A stretch of DNA of 64,000 bases from Acetobacteraceae bacterium UBA6159 (GTDB lineage: Bacteria > Pseudomonadota > Alphaproteobacteria > Acetobacterales > Acetobacteraceae), in the NCBI GenBank assembly GCA_002422345.1, contig DIUL01000004.1, forward strand, positions 1 to 64,000, given 5' to 3'. Below the pieces are notes generated by a model. The model worked only from the letters and a program-made list of their open reading frames with translations. It had not been told where the DNA came from and searched no databases. The first letter of the stretch is position 1. Each line of letters begins with the position of its first letter. Of this stretch, positions 42,901 to 51,900 are shown piece by piece. The position numbers and the translations under genes were made by a program.

Positions 42901-45900
42901 CCGCGCCCTTCTGCGCCTGCTCCGCCGCGTTCTTGTCCGGGTCGCCATTGCCGTTGGCGACGCTGTCCTTGGAATTGCCGCTGTTGTCGGCATAGGTCTT
43001 GTTCAGCTTCGTGCCGATCGACCAGACATCGACCGAAGCACCCGCCGCGACGACGCCGCCCGCGCCGCTGACCGTGTAGCCGCCGAGGTCCTTCAGGCCG
43101 AGGGCATTGACCTCGATGCGGCCGAGCGCGGTGACGCCGGCGCTGGCCTGGATTTCGGCGAGGGTGTTGTTGTTGAGCGTGCCGATGTTCACCGCGCCGG
43201 TGACGCCCACGAAGCCTCCGGCGACGCCGATGACGAACGTGTTGATATCCACAACGTTCGACGCGTTCACGAACACATCCTGTTCGGCGTTCGCGCGGGC
43301 CTGGTCGGCGCGATTGACCTGGGCGGAGGCGCCGATCGTCGCCGTGGTGGTCGAATTGATCAGAGTGAGGGCAACCGCGCCCGAGACGCCGACGAAGCCG
43401 ACCCCGCCGGCGGCGACGATATGCGTGATCGTTTCGCTGGATCGGGCCTGTACGATGACGCCGTGTCCGGTTTCGACAGTGAATCGATCGCCGCCGATGA
43501 TGAAGCCGTTCAGCACGCCGCCAACGCCCGTGCCCGCGCCGTGGCCATCGACCTTGGCGCCCGCGCCGATCGTCGCGGCGGTGGTCTTGTCCAGCAGCAT
43601 CACGCCGACCGCGCCGCCGATGCCCACGAACCCGCCGGCCAGCGCGCCGGAGAGCTCCAGCACATGCGTCTGGTCGATCGTCGACACGAGCACGTCGCCG
43701 CCGGCATGCACGGTCGCGTTTGCGCCGATGGTCGCGGTGGTGCGGTTGGCGATGCTGAGCACGTCGACCACGGCGCCGACACCGACGCCACCCGCGGCGA
43801 CGCCCATGCCGACCATGACGATGTCCTCCTTCCCCGTGGCATCCACGGTGATGTCGTTCATCGCGCGCACCGTGGCGCCGGCCCCGACCGCGGCGGCGGT
43901 CGTGTTGGTGATGATGTTGACGCCGACGGTGGGCGCGGTCCCGACCTTGCCGACCCCGACGCCGACGCCGACCGACAGATGGTGGAAGTCGTTGCCGGCG
44001 CCGATCAGCACGGACTGGCTGGCGTTGGCGCCGGTCAGGGGCTCGTTCACCAGCGCCCCGTCACCGATGGTGGCCGTGGCGTCGGCCTTGATGTCGGCGA
44101 TGCCGGCCGATACCGCCACGCCGACGCTGCCGGCGCCGAAGGTGACTGTGAAGCTGCGGATGTCATCGCGGTTCGTGGCCGTGACGGCGACGCCCTGGAA
44201 CCCGTCCCGCACGCCAAGCGCCGTGGTCCTGACGCCGGTCAGGGACGGATCGTTCACCTGCTGGGGATTGTCGTCGCCCTTCAGGTTCATGCTGGCGAGC
44301 TTCGGCGTGCCGACCTTGCCCTGTGCCTTGAACGCCGACCGATCGCCGCTGGCCGCGATGTCCAGCGTGCTGGCGTCGCTCGTCTCGATGCCATGCCCGG
44401 CATGGATGGTCTGCTTGTCTCCCGTGCCGGCCGAGGTCAGGTCGATCGCGCCGGAACCAGCGTTGGCCTTGGCGGCGCTGGTGAACAGGCGGAATTTGCC
44501 GTTGCCGATGTCACGGACATAGTAGCTGGTGCGGTCCTTCAGGCCGCCGATGACGGTGCCGCCCTCGCCCTTGCTGTAGTCCACCCGGTCGCCGGTCCGC
44601 AGGCCGCTGTCGATGCCGAGGTCGATCGTGTTGGCCGTGACGTTCACCGCGCTCGGGTTGAACGTGATGCTGTTGGGCGACAGCGTGGGCGCGGTGGTGT
44701 CGGTGCCGACGGTGATCCGGCCCGTGTTCACCCGCCGGCCGGCCAGGTTGCCGTCGGCCGTCACCCGGGCGCCCTTGCCGATGAAGGCCTGCGTCTGCTT
44801 GGAGGAGACCGTGACGCCAGCCCCCGCCGCGACACCGACGGTGCCGGCGGCGAGCACGCCCACGATCTCATCGATGTCGGTCTTGCCATCGGCGGCGATC
44901 ACGACGCTGCCCCCGGCATGTACGTCGCCGGCGCCGGAGGAGGCCACCGCGTCATTGGGGTCATCGCCGATGAAGGCGAGGGTCCGGAGATCGAAGACGT
45001 GAACACCGGCATTGACGCCCACGGCCACGCTGCCCGCCACGGCGATGCCGGCGGCGACCGAGGTCAGGTTCTCGGCGGCGTCGGCCGAAACCACGATATC
45101 GCCGTCGACCAGGGCGATCACGCCGGAGTCGATATAGGCGCTGGTGGCCTTGCGGTAGGTGCCGACATCGACACCGACGCCCACCCCGGCGCTGCCGCCG
45201 GCGGCGAGGGAGCCGGCGACGGAAATGACCTCGGTCGTGTCCCGCGCGGTGATGGTCAGGTTGCCGGTGGTGACGGTGACGCGCGCCCTGGGTCCGACAT
45301 AGGCCGAGGTCGTCTCGTTCAGGATGTTTACCGCGGCCGATCCGGCGACCCCGGCGGTGGCGCCCACCGCGACGCCCGCGACGATCGAGAGAATGTCCTC
45401 GCTGGCAATGGCGCTGATCGACAGGCCATCGACCCCGCCCGCTGTCACGGTGGTGTCGGCGCCGATAAAGGCCAGCGTCGTCCCTGTGTGGTCGAGTGTC
45501 GCGTTGGCCGCGCCCAGCCCGGCGGTGCCGGCCGCGCCCACCGATCCGGCGATCATGGTGGTTTTGAAGGCGCTGGCCGCCGAGAGCGAGACCCCGCCGC
45601 TCGTCAACAGCGAGGTCCCGTCGTCCACATACGCCCTGGTATTCGTCGTCACGATCGCGATCCCGGCGGTCAGCGCGACGCCGGCCGATTTCCCGACCCC
45701 GATCGTCGCGGCGACCGACACCATCGTCTCGGTGGACGCGGCCGCGATCGTCGCCTGCCCGCCGGTGCCGGCGAGCACGCCGCGGCCGATCGAGGCCCGG
45801 GTGCGCTTGTCCAGGATCACCAGGTCCAGGCTGGCGCCGATGCCGACCGCGCCGGTCGTGACGCCCAGCGCGCCGGCGATCCCCGTAATGGTCGTGTCGT

Positions 45901-48900
45901 TGCTGGCGCGCACGGTCAGCGTCTGGGCGCTGGAGACGGGCTGCGTCTTCGCCTGGTCGATCCGCACACCGTCGCCGATCGTCGCATCGGCATACAGGTT
46001 ATAGACGCCGACGATGAAGGACCCGGCGCCGGCGAAGCTGCCCGTTCCCGCCGCTCCCGCCGCCGCGATCGAGGTCGCCCTTGGCTTCACGCCGTCCGGC
46101 ACGATCGGCAGGTCGACCGTCTCGGGCGCGAGGGCCAGGCGTGCCTCCACCATGATCGCGCCAGCCGCATCGGCGTTCCCGGCGATCGAGGCCAATGTGG
46201 TGGCGTTGATGACCGACACCGCCACGGCAACCCCGGCGGCGTTGCCCTTGGCGAAGCCGACGCCGGCGGCGACGGTCTGCGGGCTGAGCGTGTTGGCGGC
46301 CAGGAGCGTGATGCCGGCGCTGGAATTCAGCGTCGACCCGGCCCGCGCCGAGGCTTCCGTGTCGAAGCCGCGGACGATGTTGACGGCAACCGAGCCGGCG
46401 ACGCCGGTCTTGCCGGTGCCGCCAGCCGCCTCGGCGCCCCAGGCGACGATATCGTTCGTGGCACCGTCCGGCGTAGCCGCGCTGATGATGATGCCCTTGC
46501 CGGTCAGAACGGAGCCGGCCGCGGCAAAGGCGCGGTTGGCGGCGGTGACCACGTTCAGGGCGACGCCGATGCCGATCCGGGTGCCGCCGTTGTCGACCAG
46601 CCCGATCGCGCTGCCGGTGGCCTTGGTGGTGGCGTCGACCTCGGCCTGGGCGGCCAGCGTGACGGTGCTTTTCTGGGCGGTCACATCGGCGCCCCGGGTG
46701 AGCGAGGCGCTGTTCTGGACGTTCAGGACATTGACGGAAACCGAGGCGGCGACGCCGATGTCGCCCGACTTCTTGCCGCCCTGCACACTGCTTTTGGCGT
46801 CGGCACCGGCCTTCTCGGCGGCGACCGTGTCGAGTTTCGTATCCGCGCCCTTGGTGTTCGCGTTGTCATTGATCTGCCTGTCGGCCTGGCCGTCGGCGCC
46901 GGTGCGGCCAGGGTTGGCCTTGCTGGTCTGGAACGGGTCGAATTCGGTCGTGCCATTGGCGCTGGCAACCGCGGTCACGGTGCTGGCGACCGTTGAATCG
47001 GAGGTCAGCGCGAAGGCACCGGCGGTTGTCGTCATGCCGCGCGCCAGTTCGGCGCTGGTCGCGTCGTTGATGACGCCGACGGCGACAGAGGCGCCAACGC
47101 CGACGTCGTCGCCGGCGGCCTCGGCGCTTGCGGAGGTGTCGTGGTCGGCGGTGTGGGACGCCGCGATCCGGATGGCCCCGGTGGTGGTCAGCGCGGTACC
47201 GCTGCCGACATAGGCGGCCGTGGTATCGCGCATCACCGCGACCGCGGCCCCGATCCCGACCGCGGTGGCGTCCGAGGCAGCGCCATTCTCGGCCTGGGTC
47301 ATGCTGGCGGTGGAGGATGTCGCGGCCAGGGTGAAACCGCCGCTGGCGCCGGCCCAGGTCGCGGCGTCCTCGATCCGCGCGGCGGTCGTGTTGGTGATGA
47401 CGTTGACCGCGACGGACACACCGACGCCGACAGCCTCGCCGGCGCCACCGCCGTCGGAGGGCAGGGCGGTGGAGGCGGCTTCGGTCGTGCTGGCGGCCTG
47501 GATGGTGACCGTTCCGCCGCCGGTGATCGCGACCGAGGTTGTCCCGGCCGGCAAGGCGGGCAGGGACGGGCTCATCCCCCTGATCACCGCCTGCGTGTCA
47601 TTCGTCCCGATATTGACCGCGACCGCCCCGGCGACGCCGATCCTGCCGCCGCTGGCGCCCGAGGTCGCCTCGGCGCGGGTATTGCTGGCGCGGTCGACGA
47701 AGCCCTGCGCCTTGGTGCCCGCCCCGCCGAGGGTGATCGCCGTGCCCTCCCTGGCATCCGCGCGGGTCGCGGCGACCTGGAATTTTCCGTCGCCGACCTC
47801 GATCAGGTAGTAGTCCCGGTCAGCGACCAGGCCGCCCATGACCGCGCCGCCGCCGCTGTCATAGGCAACGGCGTCACCCGTATGCAGGCCGGCGGCGCTG
47901 TCGAGGTCGAGCAGACGGACCGTGCCCGTCTTGAAGGTGACCTCGCCCTCTCCGAGAAATGCGAGTGCCCCATGCAGCAGGCCGTGCGTCTGTCCGGCGA
48001 CTCCGGCCGAGGTCAGGTTCCGCCGGCCGGTGTCGCCGCCGGCCTTGGCATTCGCCTCGGTATCGTAGAGCCTGACCAGGCCGCCATCGAGGGCCTGGAC
48101 GTAGTGGCTTCCGCCATTCGCCAGTCCGCCGATCGCCGTCCCGGTGGTGGCATAGGTGACCTTGTCGCCGGTCCCCAGGCCCGCGCCCATCCCCACGAAG
48201 ATCGTGTCCTGCGCGACATCGACCACCTGCGTCAGGGATGAGCCGATCGTGATGGCGCGTTTGGCCATGCCGGCCTCGACCGTCACGCCAGCCGCCTTGG
48301 TCACAGCGTTGGCGCCGATCGAGGCCAGGTTCGTGTTGTTCGCGACGTTGACCGCCACCGCCGCGCCGATGCCCGTGCCGCCATCCGAGGTCGTATCGGC
48401 GCCCGTCGCCAGGGCGTGGCCATCGACCTGGGTCGCGGCGGTGACCGTCAGCGCGCCGCCGGCCGTGACCCGCCGCAGGTCGGGGATCGTGGCGCGGGCG
48501 GATGCGTTCACGGCATTCACCGCCACGGCGCCGGCCACGCTTACCGATCCATCTGCGGTCTGGGCCTTGTCGGTCACGGCCTTGCCATCGGTGCCCTTGG
48601 CCGTCGGCGTGACCTGCTTCGCCTGCTTGTCGGCGAAATCGGCTTCCTTTTGGATCGCGCTGTTCACCGTCTTGCTGTCGGGCTGGGCGGTCTCCTCCTC
48701 CTCGCCGCCCTTGGCGCTGGCCTTGGCGGTGCTCTCGCTGATGGAAACGACCGAGGCGTCGAACGTGACCGCGCCACCCTGCGCCGTCAGATCGCGCCCG
48801 GTGGTGGCGAGCGCGTTGTCGTTCACGACGGTGACCACGATCGACATGCCCACACCGACGCCGTCAGCCGTGGTTTCGCCCTCCGCCGTGGTGGTGACCT

Positions 48901-51900
48901 GGTTCTCCAGGCTGGATCGCGCGGTGAACGCGCCCGTCAGGGTCAGCAGGGCGCCGGAGCCGAGCGTGGCCTTGGCATCGTTGTTGGCGATGGCGACGGC
49001 GATGACGGGGGTCAGGGCGTGACCCTCGCTTGCGGCCCCGCCGGTGACCGCGGTTTCCATCGCCTGGGTCGACGTGGCCTCCAGCGAGAGGTCCCTCGCG
49101 CCGGTCAGCACCACGCCATTCCCCAGTTCGGCGCGCGTGTTGGTTTCCACCGTGTTCAGGCCGAACGAGACGCCGACACCGATCTTCGCGCCGCTGCCGC
49201 CGCCGTCCGAGGGTTGGGCCGTGACCGTGCTCGACGCTTCGCTGGTTGCGGCAAGCCGCACGTCGCCGCCGGTGAGGGTGATCGCGGGGGCGGTGGCGTT
49301 GCGGCCCAGTTCGGCGGTGGTGTCCGAGAAGACGATGTTGAACGCCAATGATCCGGCGACGCCGTGATCGCCGCCGCCGGCGCCCGAGGTCGATTCCGCG
49401 CTGAACGTGCTGGTTGTATCGTCACCGCTGTTGGCGCGGGCGGCCTCGACGACCAACCCGCCAACCTTCAGCGTGGCGTTGCCGATGAAGGCCCGGTTGG
49501 GTTCCTCGGCGCGGTTGATCGCGATGGCGGCGCCGACCGTGGTCCCTCCGGCGCCGACGCCCTTGAACAGATGTTCGGTGCCGGTTCCCTTGCTGGTCAG
49601 GTTGGCCCGGCCTGTCGCGCCGTGCGCGTCGGCATTGGCCTTGGTGTTGTAGAGCTGGAATTTCCCGTTGCCCGTATCGTGGACGTAATAGGTCGCGGCA
49701 TCCGTCAGGCCGCCGATCGCGGTGCCGGCTGATCCCGGGGAGTATTCGACCGTGTCACCGCTTTTGATGCCGCTGGACGGGCCGAGATCGATCGTTTCAT
49801 TCGTGAAGTTGATCTTCGTCGTCGGGTCGAACGTGATGACGCCGACCACGGCGGTGCCTTCCGCGCTGGCCGAACCATCGACATTGCTCGCCGACCGCAC
49901 CGTCAGCACGCCGGGCGCGGTGACCTTGCGGGCGTTGTCGACCAGGGCGAGCGACGATCCGAACGCCATGTTGATCGCGACCGCACCGGCCACGCTGACA
50001 CGGCCATCGGATGTCGCGGCCGATGGCAATGCCTTGCCCTGGGATCCCTTGACGGTCGCGGTCGCGTCGTTGCGCGCGACCTTGATCTGATCCGCGGCGA
50101 TCTTGTCGGAGTAGGCCTGCTCGGCGCCCGCCTTGTTATCCACGGATTGGCTGGTCGTCGCGTCATGCGCGCCCGAGCCGTCATCCGCTTCCTCGCCCAC
50201 GACGCTGGCCTTTGATGACGCCTTGCTGGCGGACATCACGCTGGAAAGGAACGCCACGGCGCCGGCGGTCGTCGTCAGGTCGCGGCCGGTCGTCGCCCGC
50301 GCGGTATCCTCCACGACGTTGATCGCGACCGAAGCGCCGACCCCGGTGCGGGTCGACCGCGTATCGCCCCGCGCGATCGTGTTCACGTCGTTCGCCAGCA
50401 CGGCGGACGCCTGGAATGCGCCGCCGATCGTCAGCAGGGCGCCCGTGCCGAGGCTTGCCAGTGTCTCATGGCTGGCGGTGGCGACCGCGACGATGGGCGT
50501 GACCGCGACGCCGCCCTTGCCGCCGCCCGCCGCTTCGGTGGTCATCGCATGGGTGGCGTCGGTGACCAGCGACAGGTCGCCCGCGCCCGTCAGCGCGGCG
50601 TTGTCGCGGATCGTGGCGACGATCCGATCCTCGCTGGTGTTGACGGCGATCGCCGCGCCAATGCCCACGCTGTCGGCGGTCCCGCCATCGGCCGGCAGCG
50701 CCTTGGCGATGGTGGCGGCATTGGCCCGTGCCTCGAAGGTGACGCTGGGCGTGCCGGTCAGGGTCAGCGTGGCGCCGGCGCCAAGAAAGGCTTCGTGGTT
50801 CAGGACCGTGACATTCACCGCCAGCGCGCCGGCCACGCCGACCTTGGAGGAATCGCCGATCCCGGATGTCGCCAGCGCGGTGAAGCGGCTTTGTTCGGGC
50901 GCGAGCACCCGCACCGCGAGGCTGCTGGCCGTCACCTTGGTAACCCCGGTGACGATGGCCTGGTCCGACCGGTCGGTGACCGCGATCGCCACGGCCACGC
51001 CCACGCCGACCGAGCCCTTTTTCGTCGCGGTGCCGTCCGCCGTCACCGTCATCACGTCAACGGGCGACGCCGACACCGTCGCGGCGCCCGTGCCGGCGTT
51101 GATGGTCGCGTTGTGCAGGCTCGCGGTTGTCGCGCCGATGTCGGTGCCGATCGCGACGGCGCCGGCGAAGCGGATCTGGCCCTGCGATGTCGCCGCCTTG
51201 TTCTTCGCCAGGGCGGATTGCGCCGCCGTCTCGATCGCGTTGTCCGCCGCGCCGCCCGGGGTCGACTTCGCCGTTGTCGTGATCGTGCGATGGGACGCCG
51301 CCGTCAGCGCCACCGACGCCCCCTTCACGGTCGCGCCGACGACCGAGGCGGTCGTGTCACCGGAAATGGCCGAGATCGCGACGGCGGCCCCCGCGGTGCC
51401 GGCGACGCTGGCGTCCGCGATGCTGCTGACGTTCAACCGGCTGGAAGACGCCATCGTCACCGCGCCGCCCGCGGTCAGGCTGGCGCCGCCCGCGATCGAA
51501 AGCGCCGCGCCGCTGCTGAACGTCGTCGTCACCACCGCCGCGTCCACCTTCGCGATCGTCGCCGTCAGGCTCGGCCGAGCCATTCCGTTGATCAGGAGGT
51601 CGGACTTCGCGGTCACGGTTAGCGCGTTCGTCGCGGTGACCTTGGCGGTGCCGTTGATCAGGACCTCGGGCGCCGCCTTCCCCGTGATCACGACCACCTT
51701 CACCACGTTCAGGTCGGCCGTCGCCTTCAACGCGCCGTCCACGCCGGCGGTGATATCGACCGTGCGGCCGGACAGGACCGAGGCGCCGCCAATGGCGATC
51801 CGCGCGCTGGATGAGCTTGTGACCACCGACCCGGTGACCCCGGCGATGGGAATGCCGGTCGCGTTGACCAAAACCGCCGAATGGGCATCGAGGGACAGCA

